A stretch of DNA of 64,000 bases from an uncultured Desulfomonile sp. (GCA_903952205.1 CAJBEZ010000033.1:1-64000); one strand, 5' to 3'. Positions 1 to 6,444 are shown, numbered from the stretch's first letter. Numbers and translations are program-made. The notes: generated by a model from the letters alone, not told the origin.

Positions 1-313
1 AAGAGGGGCAAATTGGACAACTCTTAAGAGAATTCCCTTTTGGGCCGCTCCTGCGGTCCAACATTCGTGAGCCCATGGCTGCGCCGTGGGTTCTTTCGGT
101 TTGTTTCCGATTTCCCCCCCGGGGGTCGAAATGACATTGGTTCGTCCCCATAGCGTCGCTATGGGCTATTATGTGTGACCCCTCCGGGGTCAAAAACAAC
201 CAGTGTTGATCGCGCGTCCGCAATAGCCCGGGAGGGGGCCGCATAATTCGTTTTTCCAATTCCCTCCGAAAATAAACAGCGCAGAAATTTTGAGAACGAT
301 TTATGAAACTTAG
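1..313. repeat. Gene-free stretch filled with REP-like palindromes
   Basis: No credible gene is seen. The stretch holds a CCCATGGC-TGC-GCCGTGGG near-palindrome (72-90), a fragment matching the right end of the ~140-bp composite repeat described at 1033 (about 108-135), and a two-hairpin unit: CCCATAGC-GTC-GCTATGGG (147-165), an 11-base spacer, then GACCCC-TCC-GGGGTC (177-191). Near-identical copies of the two-hairpin unit occur at 2640 and 3843. The stems and 3-base loops are seen directly; calling them REP/BIME-like is inference. Confidence 0.7.
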
Positions 314-592
314 GTGATCAATGGCATCAAAGATAGGGAACTTGAGAAATTTTTTCAGGGGAAACCTTCGAAAATTCCCGTTGGTATAAGAAATACTCTC
401 AGGCGGAAACTAGACTTCCTTGCGCAAGCCCAGTCCCTTGAAGATCTAAGATCAATGCCGGGCAATCATCTAGAAAAGCTGCAAGGAGACAGACAGGGGC
501 TATCGAGTATTAGGGTCAATGACCAATGGCGGCTCTGTTTTTTGTGGACACCAATCGGGGTTGACGATCTGGAGCTTGTAGATTACCATTAA
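314..592 (+). CDS. higB: HigB-type (RelE superfamily) toxin
   Basis: A 92-residue protein with the layout of the HigB plasmid-maintenance killer family, ribosome-dependent mRNA interferases. Seen are an N-terminal KDRELEKFF helix, a central KLDFLAQAQSLEDL helix, and the typical QGLSSIRVNDQWRLCF strand block that carries the basic catalytic region. The frame opens with GTG at 314. The toxin lies before its antitoxin, the usual higBA order, with a 19-base gap. It is full length for the family and shows no damage, in contrast to most TA genes nearby. Confidence 0.85.
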   Translation: MINGIKDRELEKFFQGKPSKIPVGIRNTLRRKLDFLAQAQSLEDLRSMPGNHLEKLQGDRQGLSSIRVNDQWRLCFLWTPIGVDDLELVDYH

Positions 593-611
593 GTCATGAT
601 GAGGCGCCATT

Positions 612-935
612 ATGCTATTACCCAACATGAAGCCCACACATCCAGGTGAAATTATACGGGAAGAATTCATGGTTCCGTTGGGCCTTGATGTTGATACCCT
701 TGCAAGCGACCTAGGGATTGCATCTGACACCCTCAATGAAATTATTAATGAAAAAGCCCCGGTAACCGATGAACTGGCTCGCAGACTCGCCCTGAGATTT
801 AATACCAGCTCCGCTCTTTGGTCAGGGCTTCAAAGTGAATATTTTCGCCGTAGCGATTCCGCTGGGCGGAAACCAGTCTCTCTCAAGAAGAAATCCATCA
901 AGTCCGCCAAAACAAATTTTACCATGACTGGATGA
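612..935 (+). CDS. higA: HigA-type antitoxin (HTH)
   Basis: A 107-residue protein beginning with the family signature MKPTHPGEIIREEFMVPLGL and an XRE-type helix-turn-helix (DTLASDLGIASDTLNEIIN, about residues 28-47), followed by the usual ELARRLALRFNTSSALWSGLQ segment. It binds DNA, represses its own operon and neutralises HigB encoded just upstream. The start could be ATG 612 or the internal ATG at 627, which better matches the family N-terminus. The basic tail (KKKSIKSAK) is longer than in many HigA proteins. Confidence 0.88.
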   Translation: MLLPNMKPTHPGEIIREEFMVPLGLDVDTLASDLGIASDTLNEIINEKAPVTDELARRLALRFNTSSALWSGLQSEYFRRSDSAGRKPVSLKKKSIKSAKTNFTMTG

Positions 936-996
936 TATGGCCACGTCGTGGGTGTTGGGGGTGTAGGGAATTTCGCGACACAGATCATATTCGACA

Positions 997-1017
997 GTGG
1001 GTACGGCCCACGCTACG
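997..1017 (-). repeat. GTAG-type REP hairpin
   Basis: On the minus strand the sequence reads GTAG, one base, then the stem GTGGG/CCCAC with a 5-base loop. A close relative (TGGGC/GCCCA stem) lies at 3659. A GTAG tetranucleotide 5' of a hairpin is the known hallmark of REP sequences processed by RAYT (TnpA-REP) proteins. No RAYT gene is in this window. Confidence 0.55.
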
Positions 1018-1032
1018 CAAGATCACACCCAT

Positions 1033-1173
1033 GTCCTCTCGACAGAGCCTTGTGACGAGAGATCTAACCAGGGCTCAAGATTTTGAGCCCCTACCCGGCA
1101 TAATCGCCTCTACGTTAAAGGTTTAAGCGTATAAGCCGCCGGGTTGGATTGATCTCCCAAGGGTCGAAATGAC
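1033..1173 (-). repeat. Composite ~140-bp repeat, copy A1
   Basis: One of three full copies (others 2454-2592 and 3693-3831) and two truncated ones (2813, 5227). The two ends are imperfect inverted repeats, reading inward GTCATYTCGAC...GAGARATCYAACC, so the unit looks like a small terminal-inverted-repeat element. Inside is the hairpin GGGCTCAAGATTTTGAGCCC (1071-1090) followed by CTAC, which is GTAG-hairpin on the minus strand. This copy has the most substitutions of the three. It contains no open frame worth reporting. Confidence 0.7.
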
Positions 1174-1194
1174 ATTGGGTGTGGCCCGGCAAGG

Positions 1195-1356
1195 TCAAAT
1201 ATCGTTCTCAGATAGACCAGCAAATTTTAGCAAATGAAGTAAGAGGCCGCGCTTGAGGGGTTTGGCTCCGTGAATAGGAACCGAAAGACGAGTTGTCAGG
1301 CCTGTTTTACCATAAATGTGATGACTCCCATTTATGCGCAGGAGGCGCCAGCCATT
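1195..1356 (-). pseudogene. hicA: HicA toxin remnant, 5' end missing
   Basis: The 53 readable residues match the body of HicA (double-stranded-RBD-like mRNA interferase), including the GSHHIY motif with the catalytic histidine and the VPIHG...LKRG...LLKFAGL region. HicA normally starts about ten residues before the NGW motif with its own ATG. Here the segment upstream is the out-of-frame 3' end of hicB, and no suitable start lies at the expected place (only a distant ATG at 1413, inside hicB). The gene therefore seems to have lost its start by a short deletion that fused it into hicB. Confidence 0.7.
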
Positions 1357-1547
1357 TCGATCACACGGGCGGAATCGCCATAAGATGGTTGATCCACAGA
1401 CACGGACAGACAAGCCTCAACAGCCTCTCGGACATTTTTCAGGAGTTCTTCAATGTTGTCGCCCTGGGTGGCGCAACCTGGGATAGCGGGGACCTCCGCC
1501 CAATATCCGCCTTCTTCAGCTTCGTGTATTACAATTTGCAGTTTCAT
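1332..1547 (-). CDS. hicB: HicB-type antitoxin, probably truncated at its 3' end
   Basis: A 71-residue HicB-fold protein (MKLQIVIHEAEEGGYWAEVP, then the IPGCATQGDNIEELLKNVREA motif) of the short class without a DNA-binding tail. The start at 1547 has a GGAG motif 8 bases upstream. The last codons (RVIEMAGASCA) run out of frame through the NGW codons of the hicA remnant, so the true C-terminus and the hicA start have probably been deleted together. The antitoxin core looks intact. Confidence 0.75.
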   Translation of the reverse strand: MKLQIVIHEAEEGGYWAEVPAIPGCATQGDNIEELLKNVREAVEACLSVSVDQPSYGDSARVIEMAGASCA

Positions 1548-1602
1548 AGGACCGACTCCGTATTTGTCATTCCGGTGTATTATACAGCAATTTGAGCAAA
1601 CA

Positions 1603-1640
1603 ATGAAATACAGGGCGGACACGCGGGTCCGCCCCTACGG
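1603..1640 (-). repeat. GTAG-type REP hairpin (GGGCGGAC stem)
   Basis: The sequence GGGCGGAC-ACGCGG-GTCCGCCC (1613-1634) is a perfect 8-bp stem followed by CTACGG, i.e. GTAG directly 5' of the hairpin on the minus strand. A diverged copy with the same leading bases (AATACAGGGCGGACACGC) is at 4027-4060. It lies between the hicB start and the DUF2442 gene. Confidence 0.6.
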
Positions 1641-1694
1641 CGCCGTGGTATAAGCCAACCGCTAATATTTCATGGCATGACCTTACGCTTTGAA

Positions 1695-1952
1695 TCAGGA
1701 AAGCACCCACTCCCCGTTCCTGCTTATTGCGCCATACATCGCGTCGGGAGCCAGATCGACACATCCCGGCCAGGACACAAATCCCTCAGTTACTCGTATT
1801 TGTTCAAAAATATTTGGATCAGCCAACGTGGCAAAGACCCCGTGAAGATGTGTAGGTAGTATCTTCACCCTCCCTGAGGCGCCATCCGCAAATTTGACTG
1901 TAAATTCCAAATGCTCTGTTATTTTTACTTCTACAACATCGTAATAGGTCAT
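1695..1952 (-). CDS. DUF2442 family protein
   Basis: An 85-residue protein starting MTYYDVVEVKITEHLEFTVKF with the family pattern of a strand-rich N-terminus followed by FADGASGRVKI and a WPGCVDLAPDAMY segment. DUF2442 proteins commonly follow DUF4160 proteins, as here, and the pair is usually regarded as TA-like; the biochemical role is not known to me. The open frame extends to 2024 but would overlap the DUF4160 gene; the ATG at 1952 fits the family length. Confidence 0.78.
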   Translation of the reverse strand: MTYYDVVEVKITEHLEFTVKFADGASGRVKILPTHLHGVFATLADPNIFEQIRVTEGFVSWPGCVDLAPDAMYGAISRNGEWVLS

Positions 1953-1965
1953 TGTTCCCAACCTC

Positions 1966-2226
1966 TTACTGAAGTGGTTCGATGGGACGGGGAACATGAT
2001 GTTCCCTGCACAGTTCCCAGTCATGCAAGAGTTCAGTCTGATGAAGTTCAGTCCAGTCCAGGACTAATTCAAGAGCCCTTCTGGGTAATCTCCCTTCTGC
2101 CAACGCCACAGACTCGATATCTATTGTCGCCTTATACTCTCCGTACTGAGCGTGAAAATGGGGCGGACCATGGTCGTCGAAAAACATTCTGATAACAATC
2201 CCGTAGAATATGCTAATAGTTGGCAT
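1966..2226 (-). CDS. DUF4160 family protein
   Basis: An 86-residue protein with the DUF4160 signature MPTISIFYGIVIRMFFDDH followed by PPHFHAQYGEYKATIDIES and a C-terminal RALELVLDWTELHQTELLHDW helix. It sits 13 bases upstream of the DUF2442 gene on the same strand, the usual pairing. The role is unknown; a toxin-antitoxin-like module is a common suggestion rather than an established fact. Confidence 0.8.
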   Translation of the reverse strand: MPTISIFYGIVIRMFFDDHGPPHFHAQYGEYKATIDIESVALAEGRLPRRALELVLDWTELHQTELLHDWELCREHHVPRPIEPLQ

Positions 2227-2332
2227 GATTCATGTCTCTATTGATTGTTGTTCCAGGTATCCCTCAATCGCCGTATTGTTACCGCCCACGAAGCGTACCA
2301 TATTTGGCTCCCGGCATCAACTCGTCCGTTCA

Positions 2333-2431
2333 CCTTCACCGGCGACGCAAGGATGTGGCTTGACCCACGGGATTGAAATCCTTCCTTGCGCCCGCCGCAA
2401 AGATGTCTTGTATAGAAATATAGGCGGATGA
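2333..2431 (+). pseudogene. Collapsed antitoxin-RelE locus (two internal deletions)
   Basis: This is a shrunken copy of the intact antitoxin/relE locus at 4684-5204. Bases from 2333 match the antitoxin around 4769-4793, then jump to match the toxin start at 4935, read for 38 bases with 3 differences, then jump to the toxin's last codons (from 5174). The missing pieces are 141 and about 201 bases; the second junction has a CCG microhomology. The residual toxin frame (THGIEILPCARR joined to KDV..YRNIGG) stays open. The flank after the stop also matches, including the start of repeat A. Confidence 0.8.
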
Positions 2432-3015
2432 GCCGTAAGTTCAGTGGGGTATTGTCATCTCGAGCCAGCCTTGCGACGAGAGATCCAACCAGGGCTCAAG
2501 ATTTTGAGCCCCTACGGCGCATAATCGCCTCTACGTTACAGATTTCAGCGTGTAAGCAGCCGGGTTGGATTTCTCCCGGGGGTCGAAATGACATTGGGGG
2601 GCATTTCCTGGTGGCGAATAACCCCCGCAGGCATTCGTCCCCATAGCGTCGCTATGGGCTATTATGTGTGACCCCTCCGGGGTCAAAAACAATTCGTGTT
2701 AACCGCACGTCCGCAATAGCCCCGTATGGGGCGGCGTCAGAATAGCCCATGGCAGCGGCGTGGGTGTTGGGCGGGGAATGTCATTGCCCGTGGGCGTGGT
2801 GTGGCCACCAATGTCATCTCGACAGAGCCTTGCGACGAGAGATCCAACCAGGGCTCAAGATTTTGAGCCCCTACGGTTGCGGTTAATCTTTGTTCTTGCG
2901 ATTTGGCGCGTCCCACTCCCGCCCATTGGCTAGCTGATCCCTGATATTGCAATAGGCGGCTAATGCGCATAATATGATGCAAGACCTTGAATGTTAACCA
3001 GAAGGGTAACGAAAA
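2432..3015. repeat. Repeat-only stretch (A2, B2, A3 copies)
   Basis: No gene is seen. In order it holds composite repeat A2 (2454-2592, with hairpin GGGCTCAAGATTTTGAGCCC at 2492-2511), the two-hairpin unit B2 (2640-2684), further shared sequence ending in a CCCATGGC-type palindrome arm (to about 2766), and a truncated A copy (2813-2875, hairpin 2851-2870). B2 is followed by about 75 bases nearly identical to those after the copy at 3843. The last ~140 bases show no repeat match and may carry the promoter of the gene at 3016. Confidence 0.7.
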
Positions 3016-3270
3016 ATGGAAACGACACTGACCGCCGTAGAAAGGACAGGAACGATCAATGAACATCACGAATTGCAACTGGACGGCGCCCTTCCCATCC
3101 CAGGCCCCAAGCGTGTACGTGTCATTGTTATGTATTCAGCGGCTGATCAGAGCGACGAAATCGAATGGTTTCATGCGGCTTCCCAAAATCCCGCCTTCGA
3201 CTTTTTAAAAGACCCTGGAGAGGATATCTATACCCTGATTGACGGGAAACCATACCATGACGAAGTATAA
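3016..3270 (+). CDS. Antitoxin-like partner of a PemK/MazF-type toxin
   Basis: An 84-residue protein with an N-terminal swapped-hairpin-like segment (TAVERTGTINEHHELQLDG) and a C-terminal part ending ...DIYTLIDGKPYHDEV. Proteins of this layout commonly precede PemK/MazF mRNA interferases, and here the toxin frame starts 14 bases before this gene's stop. No Pfam-level assignment can be made by eye. The antitoxin itself looks complete although its partner carries a stop codon. Confidence 0.65.
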   Translation: METTLTAVERTGTINEHHELQLDGALPIPGPKRVRVIVMYSAADQSDEIEWFHAASQNPAFDFLKDPGEDIYTLIDGKPYHDEV

Positions 3271-3601
3271 AGTTGTTCTCGTCCCCTTCCCCTTCGATGA
3301 CCTTTCCAGCGCCAAAGTTCGTCCCGCCGTGTGCCTTAGTTAACTGATCGGGCCGTATGACCACGTCATATTGGCTTTCATCACAAGCTGCATTCCAGCG
3401 GGCCTTCTGAAAACCGACTTAGTCATTGACTCGAAGGACCCGGACTTTGCCTCAACAGGGCTACGGGTTTCCTCCACACTTCAACTGCACCGCTTGATGA
3501 CAGCTACAAAATCAATTCTGTTGCGTGAACTCGGTTCATTGGCGCCGGCGATGCAAGCTCAGGCGCAGACAAAACTCCGAGGTTTATTTGATTTGGATTA
3601 G
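3257..3601 (+). pseudogene. PemK/MazF-family toxin interrupted by an in-frame stop
   Basis: The frame from ATG 3257 reads MTKYKVVLVPFPFDDLSSAK then VRPAVCLS, the conserved start of PemK/MazF endoribonucleases, then meets TAA at 3341-3343. The same frame continues without a break to 3601 (ILAFITSCIP..., ...STGLRVSSTLQLHRLMTATKS...), matching the rest of the family. A single base change (for example GAA to TAA) would explain it. Either the toxin is inactivated, leaving a 28-residue peptide, or the stop is read through or a sequencing error. Confidence 0.8.
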
Positions 3602-4244
3602 GTCGGCCCGTAGCCGACAATTCGGCATGGTACATATTCGATGGCGGGGCAAACCATGGTGGGCACGGCCCACTACGCAAGATCACATACATGTCATCTC
3701 GACAGAGCCTTGCGACGAGGGATACAATCAGGGCTCAAGATTTTGAGCCCCTACGGCGCATAATCGCCTCTACGTTACAGATTTCAGCGTGTAAGCAGCC
3801 GGATTGGATTTCTCCCGGGGGTCGAAATGACATTGGTTCGTCCCCATAGCGGCGCTATGGGCTATTATGTGTGACCCCTCCGGGGTCAAAAACAATTCGT
3901 GTTAACCGCACGTCCGCAATAGCCCAGTATGGGGCGGCGTCAGAATAGCCCATGGCAGCGGCCCCCCGGCGTTGCCGGGGGCTAAATTATGTAACCCCCT
4001 GCGGGGGTACAGATATGCATACAACGAAATACAGGGCGGACACGCAGGGCCGCCCCTACGCCAGGACGGAATTGTCGGGCACAGCCCGACCTACGGGACA
4101 ATGCAAGGCGGCGGGAATATGATTTGGTTTGATCGCCCCCAACGGGGGCATAATATGTTAGCCCATGGCAGCGCCGTGGGTATTGGCGGGGGGTTATTTT
4201 CATTTCGAGCTGGTGTTTGTCTTGTCACCACGTCGCGGAGTTAG
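3602..4244. repeat. Dense REP/BIME-like cluster
   Basis: No gene is seen. In order: a GTAG hairpin (3659-3677, minus strand), composite repeat A4 (3693-3831, hairpin 3731-3750), two-hairpin unit B3 (from 3843), two-hairpin unit C (CCCCCGGC-GTT-GCCGGGGG 3963-3981, then ACCCCC-TGC-GGGGGT 3994-4008), GTAG hairpins at 4034-4060 and 4074-4095, and an inverted two-hairpin unit D (GCCCCC-AAC-GGGGGC 4135-4149, then CCCATGGC-AGC-GCCGTGGG 4162-4180). Stems differ between units while pairing and loop sizes are kept. Confidence 0.75.
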
Positions 4245-4438
4245 TCAGGCCACCTTAAACTGCAATGTCGCACAGTCCGGCGCCTTCTTGGAAGCGTCAA
4301 GGATTTCCAGGCCGACAAGGTCACCCTCCTCATCGTAATCCAGGATAACGCCATTTTTCCTTCATCGCTCTCCGCAACTGTTCCATGTTTGAAGACTATC
4401 GTAAGAGTGTCCGTCTTGGAATCATACGTCACGTTCAT
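4245..4438 (-). pseudogene. DUF2283 family protein, frameshifted
   Basis: The first 29 residues (MNVTYDSKTDTLTIVFKHG..VAESDEGK) match the DUF2283 family. After a run of five A bases the family continuation (GVILDYDEEGDLVGLEILDA and KKAPDCATLQFKV) lies in another frame, ending with a stop at 4245-4247. Restoring one A to the run rejoins the two halves. DUF2283 proteins are often antitoxin-like partners of small RelE-like proteins; no partner is seen here. A homopolymer sequencing error is a real alternative. Confidence 0.7.
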
Positions 4439-4683
4439 TGTTGGACTCCATGTTTCTCCAGTTTACTAGTTTTGTAGGCTGTCACTATTACTGGAGGATT
4501 ACGATCAACATCAACAAATATTCTTAATAAAGTTGTTTGTCAGAGTGGTGTCGCAGCCTATTTTACACAGAATTGTTTTTTTTGCTAATGTCCTCTATCA
4601 CTCGCCGTTCCCCTTGACCGGCAATCGGAAATCATTTACATTTGTACTACATGTACTAATTGTACTCAAAAGGAGACCGCCTA

Positions 4684-4938
4684 ATGATACGCGAAGCAGC
4701 CAGCAATGTCAGGAAAGATTTTGCGGAAGCCCTGAACCGTGTCGCATTCGGCGGTGAACGGATAATTCTTCACCGGCGAGGCAAGGACGTGGCAGTCCTT
4801 GTCCCTATGGGCGATCTCGAACTCCTTGAAGAAATAGAGGATATTTTAGATTCCAGGGAAGCGGCGTTGAGAATCGCTAACCCTAATGAAGCTCCAATTC
4901 CTTATGAGCGTGTTCGTAAAGAACTGGACTTAGGTTGA
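4684..4938 (+). CDS. Phd/YefM-family antitoxin
   Basis: An 84-residue antitoxin beginning MIREAASNVRKDFAEALNRV and continuing with GGERIILHRRGKDVAVLVPM, the classic Phd/YefM N-terminal DNA-binding fold, followed by an acidic helix (LELLEEIEDILDSREA) and a toxin-binding tail. The start at 4684 has an AAGGAG ribosome site at the usual distance. The stop overlaps the TTG start of the toxin (TTGA), so the two are translationally coupled. It should autorepress the operon and neutralise the adjacent RelE. Confidence 0.85.
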   Translation: MIREAASNVRKDFAEALNRVAFGGERIILHRRGKDVAVLVPMGDLELLEEIEDILDSREAALRIANPNEAPIPYERVRKELDLG

Positions 4939-5204
4939 CCTACGGGATTGAAATCCTTCCTTCCGCACGCCGGGAACTTCTAGCGGTTCCCAAACGCGAA
5001 CAGAGACGGATTGACGAAAGAATCCTCGCTCTGGCCGATGATCCCCGCCCATCAGGGGCAAAATCTCTCGTGGGACAAAACAATCTTTATCGGATTCGGG
5101 TCGGCGACTACTGTATAATTTACAGGATACAGGATCACTATTTATTGATACTGGTTGTCAGAATTGGCCACCGCAAAGATGTATATAGAAGTATAGGCGG
5201 ATGA
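4935..5204 (+). CDS. RelE/ParE-family toxin
   Basis: An 89-residue RelE-superfamily protein (YGIEILPSARRELLAVPKRE...) with the helical pair and then the strand block LYRIRVGDYCIIYRIQDH and a C-terminal VVRIGHRKDVYRS, where the basic residues and tyrosine of the catalytic face normally lie. The start is TTG at 4935, overlapping the antitoxin stop. Full length for the family. A collapsed copy of this same locus lies at 2333-2431. Confidence 0.87.
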   Translation: MTYGIEILPSARRELLAVPKREQRRIDERILALADDPRPSGAKSLVGQNNLYRIRVGDYCIIYRIQDHYLLILVVRIGHRKDVYRSIGG

Positions 5205-5546
5205 GCCGTGGGTTCAGCGGGGGATCGTCATCTCGACAGAGCCTTGCGACGAGAGATCCAACCAGGGCTCAAAATTTTGAGCCCCTACGGCGCCGCATGC
5301 CCCCGGGGTAAAAAATCCGCGTTGGTGAAATACCCAGCCAGCCCCGAACGGGGCGGCGTCAGAATAGCCCATGGCAGCGCCGTGGGTATTGGGGGGAATG
5401 GAAAATTCGCCGGAGGATCTAACGGGTTCATTCACATCCACATAGAATTCCACTGATGGCCGTCCTCCCATGGCACCGCCGTGGGTATTTGGGAGCATAG
5501 TGTCGCCGACCGGCGGATCATCAATCAAACACCCTCTTGATTTTTT
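5205..5546. repeat. Repeat stretch between relE and tRNA-Arg
   Basis: No gene is seen. It holds a truncated composite repeat A5 (5227-5290; hairpin GGGCTCAAAATTTTGAGCCC at 5265-5284 followed by CTACGG), a short GCCCC/GGGGC palindrome (about 5341-5354), and two CCCATGGC-NNN-GCCGTGGG palindromes (5368-5386 and 5467-5485) whose loops differ (AGC, ACC). An apparent frame across 5470-5748 on the plus strand is a false protein created by the antisense of the tRNA. Confidence 0.65.
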
Positions 5547-5622
5547 TGGTACCCCCGGCAGGAATCGAACCTGCGACCTGCGGATTAGGAATCCGTCGCT
5601 CTATCCCCTGAGCTACGGGGGC
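5547..5622 (-). tRNA. tRNA-Arg (anticodon CCT)
   Basis: The minus strand folds as a full cloverleaf: acceptor GCCCCCG/CGGGGGT, D arm GCTC...GAGC, anticodon stem around the loop TTCCTAA (anticodon CCT, reading AGG), and T arm with GGTTCGATTCC. The 3' CCA is encoded (5549-5547). The length is 76 bases. The repeat-rich accessory patch ends right beside this gene, but no integrase or attachment-site duplication was seen. Confidence 0.96.
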
Positions 5623-5735
5623 TTTGAAATGAACCAATACGGATGTAGCGTTTTAATGTATTTTACGTTATGCTTTTATGTCAAATCATTTATTCTTTTT
5701 TTCACTATAAACGGACTCCGGAAACACATTGCCGC

Positions 5736-6083
5736 ATGTTTTCAATAGAGGCTACAATTAAACCATTTAAACTCGATGATGTCAGGGAGACCCTGGTTGA
5801 TCTGGGCGTTGGCGGTATGACCGTTACAGAGGTGTTGCGCCAGACGCCGCCCCAGAGACGTGAGCGCAGATTCTCCGACGCGCAATCCGGAACGGTCGAT
5901 TTGTCGCCTCACATAAAAATTCAGGTGGTGGTCCCCGACCGGCTGGTTGAGTCTGTGATAGAAACCCTTTGCATATACGGGTCATCCGGCAAACTTGATG
6001 ATGGTCTTGTCACGGTCAGCCGCGTAGAATCAGTTGTCAGAGTCCGGACCGGCGAAAAAAACGATGACGCTCTTTCGACCTGA
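5736..6083 (+). CDS. P-II family protein without the uridylylation tyrosine
   Basis: A 115-residue P-II-like protein: MFSIEATIKPFKLDDVRETL at the start, GVGGMTVTEV before the T-loop, HIKIQVVVPDRLVESVIETL after it, and a C-terminal GKLDDGLVTVSRVESVVRVRTGE, the usual P-II C-terminal signature. The T-loop (QTPPQRRERRFSDAQSGTVD) aligns with a serine where GlnB/GlnK carry Tyr51, so classical uridylylation is not expected. No glnA or amtB lies nearby. Possibly a nucleotide/2-oxoglutarate sensor with another partner. The start at 5736 is chosen by family length; its ribosome site is weak. Confidence 0.85.
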   Translation: MFSIEATIKPFKLDDVRETLVDLGVGGMTVTEVLRQTPPQRRERRFSDAQSGTVDLSPHIKIQVVVPDRLVESVIETLCIYGSSGKLDDGLVTVSRVESVVRVRTGEKNDDALST

Positions 6084-6105
6084 GATATTCTCAATCCGAC
6101 GGAGT

Positions 6106-6444
6106 TCAGATTCTTTCGAGATCACACTGATCGTGAAAATTTTCGGCAGTCTCTTTTAAAACCGCCGCGAAATCTTCTTCGGTCTCAACCTCAATAATCA
6201 ATTCTCCGTCATCAAATGTCTTGAGTCTGCCAAACTTTTCGAAAATTTCTATGGCTTTTTGGGGACTGACGGTTATCCATCCTTTCATTCTACTGAGAAG
6301 TTCCCGTCCCTTGAATTCGCGTTCTATCGTTAAATCTATCTGGCGGTTTTTACCGAACCACCCCAGGATTGCCGGCGCCGCTACCCTCGGCGTTACAGGA
6401 TCATGCATCGCTGCGCAACGGAACCAGATTCGCGCTCTAATCAT
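6106..6444 (-). CDS. Hypothetical protein, 112 residues
   Basis: I do not recognise a family. The protein starts at ATG 6444 with a strong GAGGAG ribosome site 6 bases away. It has a mixed N-terminus with two histidine/cysteine residues, a central KGWITVSPQKAIEIFEKFG segment and an acidic C-terminal helix (VETEEDFAAVLKETAENF). No signal peptide or membrane segment is visible. It converges on the P-II gene and is divergent from the carboxypeptidase gene at 6544. Confidence 0.6.
   Translation of the reverse strand: MIRARIWFRCAAMHDPVTPRVAAPAILGWFGKNRQIDLTIEREFKGRELLSRMKGWITVSPQKAIEIFEKFGRLKTFDDGELIIEVETEEDFAAVLKETAENFHDQCDLERI

Noticed and set aside
932-1126. 64-residue frame downstream of higA
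   Set aside because: It runs through the GTAG hairpin and composite repeat A1, and similar false frames occur in the other repeat copies (for example 2428-2646).
1-5546. CRISPR array suggested by the many repeats
   Set aside because: Repeats are unevenly spaced, differ in type and stem sequence, have no uniform spacers and no cas genes lie nearby.
5547-5622. Integrative island boundary at tRNA-Arg
   Set aside because: No integrase, excisionase or duplicated tRNA end was found, although the accessory patch does stop here.
5470-5748. 92-residue open frame on the plus strand containing GRNRTCDLRIRNPSLYPLSY
   Set aside because: This is the antisense translation of the tRNA-Arg gene, a well-known false protein; the tRNA cloverleaf explains the bases.
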